Shown one piece after another: positions 56,840 to 64,000 of a stretch of 64,000 bases of DNA. Below the pieces are notes generated by a model that saw nothing but the letters and a program-made list of their open reading frames with translations, had not been told where the DNA came from and did no database searches. The DNA is from Deltaproteobacteria bacterium (GTDB taxonomy: Bacteria > Desulfobacterota > Desulfuromonadia > Geobacterales > Geobacteraceae): positions 62,001 to 126,000 of the forward strand of contig SBEG01000004.1 of assembly GCA_009668975.1 (NCBI GenBank), read 5' to 3'. Position 1 is the stretch's first letter, and every line of letters starts with the position of its first letter. The position numbers and the translations under genes are program-made.

Positions 56840-57779
56840 GACAATTCTCTTTGTTGACGACGAAGAAAACATCCTCAACTCCGTAGTCCGCACCTTTGTC
56901 GATAGTGATTTCACGATACTCACCGCGCCGGAGGCTTCCCGGGCACTCGAGTTGATGCAGAGCCGGAAAATCGCGGTATTGGTTACGGATAACATGATGC
57001 CGGGCATGAGCGGTATGGAGCTATTGGAGCGGGCACGAAGCGTCTCACCGGAAACGGTCAAGATCATGATGACAGCCTACGCGGACCTGCCGACCGTCAT
57101 TGAGGCGATAAACCGGGTCGAGGTGTTCCGCTTTATCGTCAAGCCATGGGATAATCTGCAACTGATCGCCATCGTCAACGAGGGTGTGCAGCGCTATCTC
57201 CTCCTTGACTCGCTCCGGCACGAAAATGAAGCGGTCCTCTACGCTCTGGCCGAGACCATCGAACTGAAGGATCCCTACACCAAAGGACACTGCGAACGCG
57301 TGGCTCACTTCGCACTGCACATTGCCGACGCACTCGGTCTGCCCGAAAACATCAAGGACGATATCCGCTTCGGCAGCTGGCTCCACGATTGCGGCAAAAT
57401 CGGGGTTCCGGAACAGATTCTCAATGCGCCGCGCAGCCTGAGAAGCGATGAAATCACCACCATCCACTTTCACCCGGAGTGGGGAGCGGAGGTAGCGCGA
57501 AAAGCTCGCATGTCACCGATCGTGATCAATATTATTCGCAGCCACCATGAGCGATATCAGGGCGGGGGATACCCCGACAACCTCAGCGGTGAGGCTATTC
57601 CCCTGGAAGCCCGGATTGTCGCGATTGCCGACACGTACGATGCCCTGACAAGCACCCGCCCGTACAACGAACCGCGCAGCCGGGACGAAGCAATAGGAAT
57701 TCTGCGGGAGCTGAGCGGCAAGGAACTGGATCCAAAACTAACAGAGATTTTCCTCGCTATTCTGGCAAAGGAAAAATAA
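56832..57779 (+). CDS. Response regulator with HD-GYP phosphodiesterase domain
   Basis: 315 aa. Receiver with Asp53 (VTDNMMP) and an HD-GYP domain (about 130-310) with HDCGKIG, then SHHERYQGGGYPD, in which the GYP motif is intact, then IVAIADTYDALTS. It should hydrolyse c-di-GMP to GMP under receiver control. It follows the REC-PAS gene directly and precedes the GTPase gene by 28 bp. Confidence 0.94.
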   Translation: MHETILFVDDEENILNSVVRTFVDSDFTILTAPEASRALELMQSRKIAVLVTDNMMPGMSGMELLERARSVSPETVKIMMTAYADLPTVIEAINRVEVFRFIVKPWDNLQLIAIVNEGVQRYLLLDSLRHENEAVLYALAETIELKDPYTKGHCERVAHFALHIADALGLPENIKDDIRFGSWLHDCGKIGVPEQILNAPRSLRSDEITTIHFHPEWGAEVARKARMSPIVINIIRSHHERYQGGGYPDNLSGEAIPLEARIVAIADTYDALTSTRPYNEPRSRDEAIGILRELSGKELDPKLTEIFLAILAKEK

Positions 57780-57807
57780 CTGAACGCGCCGAAAGGGTCT
57801 TGCAGCC

Positions 57808-58464
57808 ATGATCGAATACGATCAACAAAACAGGAAAATGGTACTCAAGCTGGTATATTACGGCCCAGCGCTGTCGGGCAAGACGACCAACATTCTCAAG
57901 CTCCACGACCTGATATCCCGGCAGGAGAGAGGAGAACTGATGGTGATGGACACGGTGGGTGACCGCACCATGTACTTTGATCTTCTGCCCTTTTTCCTGG
58001 TGGCGCCAAGCGGACTTAAAATCAAGCTGAAAGTCTATACGGTTCCGGGGCAGGTTCAGCATGACTCAACGCGCAATGCGGTTCTCCAGAGGGCTGACGG
58101 GGTCGCCTTCATTGCCGATTCGCAACTCTCCCAGGAAACGATCAATTGCGAGAGCTTTGAAAATCTGGAGAAGAATCTCTCCATTGTCGGTCTTGACATC
58201 GAGCAGCTGCCCCTGGTCGTCCAATTCAACAAGCGCGATCTGAGCGAGATTTTTCCTGAAGAGGAAATCCGTCAGACCTGGCAGGCCACCAACATCCCGA
58301 TTTTCATGGCCTCGGCCCTGAACGGCTGGGGCGTGCTGGAAACTTTCATCAAGCTTGCCGAACTGACCTATCAGTCAATGGACCAGCGCTATCAGCTGGA
58401 AACGGAACATGGCCTGACACGAGACCTGTTTCTGGCCAAACTCTTTCCGCAAGAACCGGAGTGA
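57808..58464 (+). CDS. MglA-type small GTPase
   Basis: 218 aa Ras-like GTPase of the bacterial MglA family. P-loop GPALSGKT at 19-26, a TVPGQV switch II region instead of DxxG, NKRD for guanine specificity at about 148, and a final SALNGWG. It is a little longer than Myxococcus MglA (about 195), with an extra C-terminal helix. MglA controls cell polarity and type IV pilus or gliding motors. The usual partner MglB (GAP) is not encoded here. The MITE copy follows 8 bp after its stop. Confidence 0.9.
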   Translation: MIEYDQQNRKMVLKLVYYGPALSGKTTNILKLHDLISRQERGELMVMDTVGDRTMYFDLLPFFLVAPSGLKIKLKVYTVPGQVQHDSTRNAVLQRADGVAFIADSQLSQETINCESFENLEKNLSIVGLDIEQLPLVVQFNKRDLSEIFPEEEIRQTWQATNIPIFMASALNGWGVLETFIKLAELTYQSMDQRYQLETEHGLTRDLFLAKLFPQEPE

Positions 58465-58472
58465 ACGGCATA

Positions 58473-58634
58473 GGAGTCTGTCGGACTTAGGAAATCGAAG
58501 CGAAAATTTGGCTGGGCGAGGACAGATTTTGTCGCTTTTGCAGGGTAATAGTTGTTCTATTACCCAAAAAAGCGGAGAAATATGGACCGTTCAGACGGAT
58601 TTGCAGCAGATTAACCCTAAGTCCGACAGACTCC
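58473..58634. mobile_element. MITE-like element, family 1, copy 2
   Basis: 162 bp between TA dinucleotides. The terminal inverted repeats are GGAGTCTGTCGGACTTAGG at the left and its near-exact complement at the right, a better-preserved pair than in copy 1. It lies within the operon between the GTPase gene and the second kinase. It leaves an open frame into that kinase. Confidence 0.87.
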
Positions 58635-58660
58635 TAAGAGACCAAGGCAGCAGGAGAACT

Positions 58661-59935
58661 ATGGAATTGAATCCTGGTATTATTGGTGAAGAAAAAAGGC
58701 TGACCGATATCCTGACCGGCGAGGATGTCATCCCGCTGCTTGCCGCTGCCGTTGCGGGAGGAGCCGGCGCAGCAGCCATCCTGGATGAACAGGGCGACAT
58801 CCTCTGGCAGCAGGGTACTCCGCCGGAGCGGGAACTAGCATCTTGCGCCCTGCCGATCAAACTTGAAGGGGAAGAGATCGGCCAGGTGCGCCTGACCCGG
58901 AGTACGGCAGGGTCTCTCCCGCTGGAAATACTTGCGGAAATTCTCCATCACTCCGTAAAGACCATTCTCTTCTGCAGGCTCAAGCGGCTCTTCACCAACC
59001 AGATTCATTCCAAGGTCGTGAACCTTTCCTATGAGCAGCTGGTGGAAAAAAATCGGCTTCTGGCCCTTTCGGAGAAAAAATACCGGGATCTCTCGGAAAC
59101 ACTGGAAAAAAAGGTTGAAGAAAGAACAAAGGAACTGAATGACGCCCACCTCCGTCTAATCCGCCAGGAGAAAATGACCGCAATCGGCCAGCTTGCCGCC
59201 GGTGTCGCCCATGAAATCAACAACCCGCTCGGCTTCATCATCAGCAATCTTTCCACTCTCAAAACCTATGCGGAAAAATTCCTGCGCCTGGCGGATAGAT
59301 TTCACTCAGGGAAAAGTTCACCGGGACCAGGCAATGATTCCGATGATACTTTCTGGCGGGAAATGAAATTCGACTATCTCTGCAAAGACATCCTGCCCCT
59401 GGTCGAGCAAAGCATCGCCGGCGCCTCCCGGGTTAAAAAGATCGTGGCGGATCTCAAAGGGTTTGCTCATACCGATGATGGTTGCACGGCTGCCGTCGAT
59501 CTGAACGAGGAAATCGACCGGACCCTCAGGGTTCTGGCGCATGACATCCCGCACGGGACCACGATCACCAGGGAATACGGGCAACTGCAACCCTTCATCT
59601 GCAACCCGGCACTGTTCTGCCAGGTTTTTCTCAATATTATCAGAAACGCCCTGCAGGCACGCTCTGAGGGTTTGAAACTATTGATCAGGACCGAAGCCAC
59701 CGCTGACGGAACCGTGCTCACCTTCAGTGATAATGGCCCGGGTATTCCGGAAGAATTTGCGGCACGAATATTCGAGCCTTTCTACACCACCAGGGAGATC
59801 GGCGGCGGTACCGGCCTGGGACTTACCGTGGCTTACGATATCGTCAAGGGGGCGGGTGGAACCATCGAGGTCACCCGCCCGGAAGCGGGAGGAACAATGT
59901 TCTCCATCGTTCTGCCACCAGGAAGGACCCCGTAA
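58661..59935 (+). CDS. Second soluble histidine kinase of the signalling cluster
   Basis: 424 aa. A small N-terminal alpha/beta domain (about 20-115) with no transmembrane segment, a coiled-coil (about 120-165), HisKA with His184 (GVAHEINNP) and HATPase_c with DNGPGIP and GTGLGL. It resembles the first kinase in its core but has a different sensor. I start at the ATG at 58661, with AGGAG at 58652-58656; the open frame runs 51 codons further upstream through the MITE, so an extended form cannot be excluded. The stop overlaps the next start (TAATG). Confidence 0.9.
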   Translation: MELNPGIIGEEKRLTDILTGEDVIPLLAAAVAGGAGAAAILDEQGDILWQQGTPPERELASCALPIKLEGEEIGQVRLTRSTAGSLPLEILAEILHHSVKTILFCRLKRLFTNQIHSKVVNLSYEQLVEKNRLLALSEKKYRDLSETLEKKVEERTKELNDAHLRLIRQEKMTAIGQLAAGVAHEINNPLGFIISNLSTLKTYAEKFLRLADRFHSGKSSPGPGNDSDDTFWREMKFDYLCKDILPLVEQSIAGASRVKKIVADLKGFAHTDDGCTAAVDLNEEIDRTLRVLAHDIPHGTTITREYGQLQPFICNPALFCQVFLNIIRNALQARSEGLKLLIRTEATADGTVLTFSDNGPGIPEEFAARIFEPFYTTREIGGGTGLGLTVAYDIVKGAGGTIEVTRPEAGGTMFSIVLPPGRTP

Positions 59936-62361
59936 TGTCAAAATATTCCTCACTCTTCAGGAACCCCTCCCGGCGTGACCGTGCGGAAAACGATGCCGGC
60001 GGCGGCAGTGACCCCGGTGACCAGGAGTCAGGCTTCACTCTGTTGCTCGTTGACGACGAGATAGGGGTGCTCAATGCCCTGAGAAGGGTTTTCGCCGAGG
60101 AAAACTACCGGATTCTGACTGCCTCCTCCGCAGCCGATGCACTCGCTATCCTGGAAAAAGAAACTGTCCAACTGGTCGTCACCGATCATCGCATGCCGGT
60201 AATGTGCGGAGCGGAGTTTCTGCGGGAAGCTAAACTGAAATGGCCGGATATCATCAGGATCATGCTGACCGGTTTCGCTGATGTGCAGTCCATTATGGGT
60301 GCGGTAAAGGACGGCGCGGTTTTCAAGTTTATCACCAAGCCGTGGAATGACGAGGATTTACGGCTCACTGTCAGCCTGGGACTGCAGCAATATGTCCTGC
60401 TGCAGGAAAACCGGAAACTGAAGGAGCTTGCCCGAAAACGGGATTTGAAGGGCAAGGCCGGAGCGTTCCTCTTTGGTGAAAACAGGGAGATGCTCGGCTC
60501 GATACTGGTAAAAGCCGGGATACTCCGTCAGGAGGAACTGGAACAGTCCCTGAAGGAGAAAAAATCCGACGAACACGTCAGCGAAACCCTGATCCGGCTC
60601 GGCTATGTCACGGATTCTCTCATTGTCGACACCTTGCAGAAACAGCTGAACATCGGCATTGTCGACCTGAAGGAACTTGTCATTCCGCACAGTACCTCCC
60701 GCTTTCTGCCACGTGACCTTTGTGAAAAAAACCTCATGCTCCCGGTCAAGCTCGATGGCCGTCAGTTGACACTGGCCATGGCCGACCCTTCGGACATCAA
60801 CAGAATCGACAATATCGCCCTCATGACCGGTCTCAGAGTCATCCCCTGTATCGCCTCGGCAGGCGAGATCCGCGCTCACCTGACAAATCTCCAGGCACGC
60901 CAGGAAGGGACCGACGAGACGCTGGATGATTTCTTCGAGCTGGAGCCGTTGGATGAAATCGACATAATCATTGAAGAGGAAGAAAAGGAGGTTGACGTTC
61001 AGGAACTGATCGGTTCATCGGAAGTGCCGCCGATCATTCGCATTGTCAGCGCAATCATTTCGGAAGCCATCCGTCATCGCGCAAGCGATATCCACATCGA
61101 ACCGAAAACGAAACATACCATGGTCCGCTATCGTCTTGACGGACTCCTTCACTGCAAGATAAAGACCCCCATCGATCTCCACCCGGCGATTATTTCCCGC
61201 ATCAAGATCCTGGCGAAAATGGATATCTCCGAACGCAGAAAACCCCAGGATGGCAGGATCACCGTCAAGTCGGGAACCCGCATCGTCGACATCAGGGCCT
61301 CGTCCATGCCGACCCTGAACGGTGAAAAAATGGTCATGCGCATACTGGACAAGACCGCTGCCATCAAAACGCTGGAAGAGCTGGGCTTGCTGCAAGCCGA
61401 TCTGGAGAGAATCTCGGTCCTGGCCAAGAAACCCCAGGGGGTCATCATTACCACCGGCCCCACCGGCAGCGGCAAGACCACCATGCTCTACTCCATCCTG
61501 AATGCCATGCTGGAAGACACCAAAAATTTCGAGACCATCGAGGAGCCGGTTGAGTACTTTGTCGAGGATGCGAACCAGGTCTCGGTCAGGGACAAGATCG
61601 GGCTCTCCTTCGCGCAGGTGCTTCGCTCCACCCTGCGCCAGGACCCGGATGTGATCCTCGTTGGTGAGGTGAGAGACTACGAAACGGCCGATGTGGCTTT
61701 CAAAGCTTCACTGACCGGGCATATGGTTCTTACCACCCTCCACACGAACAGTTCCGTCGCCTCCATCACAAGACTTATTGACATGGGAATCAAACCCTAT
61801 ATTATTGCATCGGCTCTCGAAGCGGTCATGGCGCAACGCCTGGTCAGGAAAATCTGCGAGAAGTGCAATGTCGAGACCGCGCCTGATGAGGCAATACTGC
61901 AACTATTGAGAATCCCTCCGGAAACTTTCGGAGAAACCACCTGGCACGGCAAAGGCTGCACGGCCTGCAATAACACCGGCTACAAAGGACGCATCGGCAT
62001 CTTCGAACTCTTTGTCATGAATGATGACTTCCGGCACTTCATCAGCAGCAACTACAAGGAGAGCGAACTTTTCGATATGGCGCGCGCCAACGGCATGCGC
62101 ATGCTGGTGGAAGACGGCGTTGAAAAAGTCAAGAACGGCCTGACAACTCTTGACGAATTAATCAGGGTCATCGGGCCTCAGACAAAGTTCGAACGCAGTT
62201 GCCTGTCCTGCGGGCGGATGATCGATGCGAAATTCCTTTTCTGTCCCTACTGTGGTAAATTCAGGCAGAATTATTGCCGCTCCTGCAAATTGCCTCTCGA
62301 GGACGACTGGCTCTCATGCCCGTTCTGCGGTAAGGTAAAAGCTTTGAATTCGGTTGAGTAA
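59935..62361 (+). CDS. Receiver-MshEN-PilB/GspE ATPase fusion with zinc ribbons
   Basis: 808 aa. Receiver (about 34-150) with Asp84 (VVTDHRMP). MshEN/T2SSE N-terminal repeats (about 180-320), including MLGSILVKAGILRQEELEQS and ETLIRLGYVTD, degenerate relative to the c-di-GMP consensus. Secretion ATPase (about 350-730) with Walker A GPTGSGKT (about 507-514), the Asp box, Walker B DPDVILVGEVRD and a tetracysteine (CEKC..CTAC). The C-terminus (about 755-800) has two CxxC-CxxC zinc ribbons. PilB/GspE hexamers power pilus extension or secretion. A receiver on the motor ATPase itself would couple phosphorylation to its activity. No pilin or secretin gene is nearby. Confidence 0.93.
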   Translation: MSKYSSLFRNPSRRDRAENDAGGGSDPGDQESGFTLLLVDDEIGVLNALRRVFAEENYRILTASSAADALAILEKETVQLVVTDHRMPVMCGAEFLREAKLKWPDIIRIMLTGFADVQSIMGAVKDGAVFKFITKPWNDEDLRLTVSLGLQQYVLLQENRKLKELARKRDLKGKAGAFLFGENREMLGSILVKAGILRQEELEQSLKEKKSDEHVSETLIRLGYVTDSLIVDTLQKQLNIGIVDLKELVIPHSTSRFLPRDLCEKNLMLPVKLDGRQLTLAMADPSDINRIDNIALMTGLRVIPCIASAGEIRAHLTNLQARQEGTDETLDDFFELEPLDEIDIIIEEEEKEVDVQELIGSSEVPPIIRIVSAIISEAIRHRASDIHIEPKTKHTMVRYRLDGLLHCKIKTPIDLHPAIISRIKILAKMDISERRKPQDGRITVKSGTRIVDIRASSMPTLNGEKMVMRILDKTAAIKTLEELGLLQADLERISVLAKKPQGVIITTGPTGSGKTTMLYSILNAMLEDTKNFETIEEPVEYFVEDANQVSVRDKIGLSFAQVLRSTLRQDPDVILVGEVRDYETADVAFKASLTGHMVLTTLHTNSSVASITRLIDMGIKPYIIASALEAVMAQRLVRKICEKCNVETAPDEAILQLLRIPPETFGETTWHGKGCTACNNTGYKGRIGIFELFVMNDDFRHFISSNYKESELFDMARANGMRMLVEDGVEKVKNGLTTLDELIRVIGPQTKFERSCLSCGRMIDAKFLFCPYCGKFRQNYCRSCKLPLEDDWLSCPFCGKVKALNSVE

Positions 62362-62393
62362 AATGCACACAGCACTTGACGAGAGGGGCTCAT

Positions 62394-62969
62394 ATGGAAA
62401 ATCGTATTTTGCTGCTCGATGATGAGCCGAACATTCTTGCAGCACTCAAAAGGGTTCTCATGGATGAACCGTATGAGATTCTCGATGCGGACTCCGGAGA
62501 AAAGGGCCTGGAAATACTCCACGCAACACCCTGCAAAGTGGTAATTTCCGATGAAAGAATGCCGGGAATGGGCGGCGCGGAGTTTCTCTCCAGGGTGAAA
62601 GATTATTTCCCCGAAACCGTGCGGATACTGCTCACCGGCTACGCCAGTATCGATGCGGCCATGAAGGCGGTGAATGACGGCGAAATCTACCGTTTTTTCA
62701 TGAAACCTTGGGACGATACGGATCTGCGCATGGCGATCCGCTCGGCAATTGAAAAATACGATTTGCAAAAAGAAAATGAACGGTTGTTGGAAGTGGTGCG
62801 AAAGCAGGCGGGCGAGTTGAGTTCCATCGAGAGCAGGTATCCCGGCATCACCCAACTGGAAAAAGACTCCGATGGCTCTATTTTTGTACCGGAAATCTCT
62901 GAAGAAGAAATGAGCGAACTGATGAAAGAATGCAACGTAGGCAGTAACGAGGAAAATGAAGATCTTTGA
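62394..62969 (+). CDS. Response regulator, REC with short coiled tail
   Basis: 191 aa. Receiver with Asp53 (VISDERMPG) and the EIYRFFMKPWDDTDLRM end, very like the receivers of the HD-GYP and PilB fusion proteins in the same cluster. After it come a coiled segment and an acidic tail (SEEEMSELMKEC). No output domain, so it could be a phosphate shuttle or sink. The ATG at 62394 has GAGAGG upstream. Last gene before the second MITE family 2 copy. Confidence 0.88.
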   Translation: MENRILLLDDEPNILAALKRVLMDEPYEILDADSGEKGLEILHATPCKVVISDERMPGMGGAEFLSRVKDYFPETVRILLTGYASIDAAMKAVNDGEIYRFFMKPWDDTDLRMAIRSAIEKYDLQKENERLLEVVRKQAGELSSIESRYPGITQLEKDSDGSIFVPEISEEEMSELMKECNVGSNEENEDL

Positions 62970-63011
62970 AATCCGAAGGCGCAACTCCTCAGATTTTACC
63001 CCGAAACAGTA

Positions 63012-63135
63012 CTACCAATTCCAGATCAAGGATGATTTCAAGGCGGCGAGGATTGAGGCTGCGAAGCGTACTGAAGAGTACGTTGTGCCGCCGAAGACTT
63101 GTCAACGTAGAGAGGGCCTTGATATGGAATTGGAA
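63012..63135 (+). mobile_element. MITE-like element, family 2, copy B
   Basis: 124 bp with TA on both sides (63010-63011 and 63136-63137). Terminal inverted repeats CCAATTCCAGATCAAGG and its complement with one mismatch, better kept than in copy A. It is inverted relative to 53958-54080. The right end abuts the ribosome site of the deacetylase gene. Confidence 0.83.
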
Positions 63136-63148
63136 TAAGGAATATTCC

Positions 63149-63949
63149 GTGAAACGTCTCCAGCTTCTCTGTATTGCACTCTTGCTCTGCCTCTCCGCGG
63201 TTTCTGCCTCGGCCACCACCACAGCTACCCAGCCCAAGCAGTCGTTTCGAGTCCCGATTCTCCTCTACCACCGCTTCGATACACGCGCAACCAACTTTAT
63301 GACGGTCACTCCGGCGGTCTTCGAGTCACAGCTGGCATATCTTCGCAGCAACGGCTACCGGGTAATTCCGTTACGACGCCTGGTGGACTGGCATCGTGGC
63401 AAAGCGCCTGCCCCGCCGGCAAAATCGGTCGTTCTGGTAGCGGACGATGGACACAGATCGATTTTCAGCCAGATGCTGCCGATCATACGAAAATTTAACG
63501 TGCCGGTGACGCTGTTCATCTATCCGTCAGCCATCTCGAACGCTGACTATGCCATGACCTGGGACCAGCTCAGAACTTTGAAGAAAACCGGTCTGTTCGA
63601 CATCCAGTCGCATTCCTATTGGCATCCCAATTTCATCAAGGAAAAAAAGAAGTTGAGCCGGGAAGAGTATCTGAAATTCGTGGATATTCAGCTGAGGAAG
63701 TCGAAGCAAAAATTGGAGAAGGAGATGGGAGGTCAGGTTGACCTGATTGCCTGGCCCTTTGGCGGGCTTCCTGACCAGGAACTTCTGGAAAGAGCGCGAC
63801 AGGCAGGATATTCAGCAGCCTTTACCATTGTCCGGAGACCGGCAACGGCACAGGACCCTGCCATGTTGCTGCCAAGATTCATCGTCCTTGACTCGGACCG
63901 GGGAAATAGGTTCGAGGCACTTCTCAAACCCTCAGCGCAAGCACAGTAG
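63149..63949 (+). CDS. Exported polysaccharide deacetylase-like protein
   Basis: 266 aa. Signal peptide (KRLQLL core, cleavage after Ala-Ser-Ala near residue 22) and a NodB-type deacetylase domain: VLVADDGHRSIF for the first Asp-Asp-Gly motif, QSHSYWHPNF for the His-x3-His motif and DLIAWPFGG for the barrel-closing motif. The first motif has Ala where Phe or Thr is usual. It may remove acetyl groups from cell-wall or exported polysaccharide. GTG start at 63149; its AAGGA sits at the MITE boundary. A hairpin follows its stop. Confidence 0.87.
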   Translation: MKRLQLLCIALLLCLSAVSASATTTATQPKQSFRVPILLYHRFDTRATNFMTVTPAVFESQLAYLRSNGYRVIPLRRLVDWHRGKAPAPPAKSVVLVADDGHRSIFSQMLPIIRKFNVPVTLFIYPSAISNADYAMTWDQLRTLKKTGLFDIQSHSYWHPNFIKEKKKLSREEYLKFVDIQLRKSKQKLEKEMGGQVDLIAWPFGGLPDQELLERARQAGYSAAFTIVRRPATAQDPAMLLPRFIVLDSDRGNRFEALLKPSAQAQ

Positions 63950-63974
63950 CCCGGGCAGCCAGCGACTGCCCGGG
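63950..63974 (+). terminator. Hairpin just after the deacetylase stop
   Basis: CCCGGGCAG and its exact complement flank a 7-nt loop directly after the TAG. GC-rich stem with no long T-tract, so it is likely an intrinsic or Rho-assisted terminator. The last 26 bp of the window show nothing further. Confidence 0.65.
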
Positions 63975-64000
63975 TACATTCGTTCTGCGGGCTTCAGCGC

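Noticed and set aside
62966..63148. N-terminal extension of the deacetylase frame
   Set aside because: The frame is open through the MITE but yields an Arg/Ser-rich stretch ahead of a clear signal peptide; the GTG at 63149 is the better start.

Overview
The window looks like chromosomal DNA of a Gram-negative, anaerobic, probably nitrogen-fixing delta-proteobacterium of the Desulfuromonadales/Geobacter group. This is an inference from gene content, not a database match. The supports are the order tilS-ftsH-folP-cdaA-ybbR-glmM-pdxJ, a lone nifV beside glnK/amtB, an aldehyde:ferredoxin oxidoreductase, many soluble histidine kinases and HD-GYP regulators, an MglA-type GTPase and a PilB/GspE-type ATPase. 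Outer-membrane proteins (TorF-like porin, Slp lipoprotein) fit a Gram-negative envelope. No prophage, CRISPR array, rRNA or intact transposase was seen.

Layout. 0.3-9.7 kb (minus strand): suhB, a ferritin-like protein, a nitrogen block (nifV, glnK, a TorF-like porin, amtB, a soluble histidine kinase), ccdA/tlpA and a polyprenyl diphosphate synthase. Candidate sigma-54 promoters precede glnK and nifV, and the nifV leader carries a terminator/antiterminator pair. 10-19 kb (minus): an Slp lipoprotein and the housekeeping block pdxJ-glmM-ybbR-cdaA-folP-ftsH-tilS. 19-23 kb is gene-poor: a PAS-GGDEF protein, a decayed PAS gene, one tRNA(CAT) and a tRNA 3' remnant. 22.8-26.5 kb: a radical SAM/SPASM protein, a Zn-ribbon protein and a DUF3343 protein, divergent from an MFS carrier. 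26.7-36.4 kb: a YgbA-type protein, a CpxRA-like pair, a Ycf46-like AAA ATPase, a MocR regulator divergent from an AOR, and a secreted propeller-like lipoprotein.

36.8-49.5 kb (plus) is an exopolysaccharide locus. A winged-helix regulator is followed by GDP-L-fucose synthesis (gmd, fcl), a flippase, two methyltransferase-like proteins, an alpha-1,2-fucosyltransferase, three further glycosyltransferase genes (one a GT2-GT4 fusion) and a YfhO-type membrane protein. 49.6-53.7 kb: a TrmN6-like methyltransferase, a DciA-like protein and KtrB/KtrA potassium uptake.

54.7-63.0 kb (plus) is the most unusual part, a compact signalling module: histidine kinase, REC-PAS regulator, REC-HD-GYP phosphodiesterase, MglA-type GTPase, second histidine kinase, a receiver fused to a complete MshEN/PilB-type ATPase with C-terminal zinc ribbons, and a further REC protein. 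Four receivers, c-di-GMP turnover, a polarity-type GTPase and a secretion/pilus motor ATPase are thus encoded together. The block is bracketed by two inverted copies of a ~124-bp TA-flanked MITE-like repeat, and a second ~165-bp MITE family has a copy inside it. An exported polysaccharide deacetylase follows.
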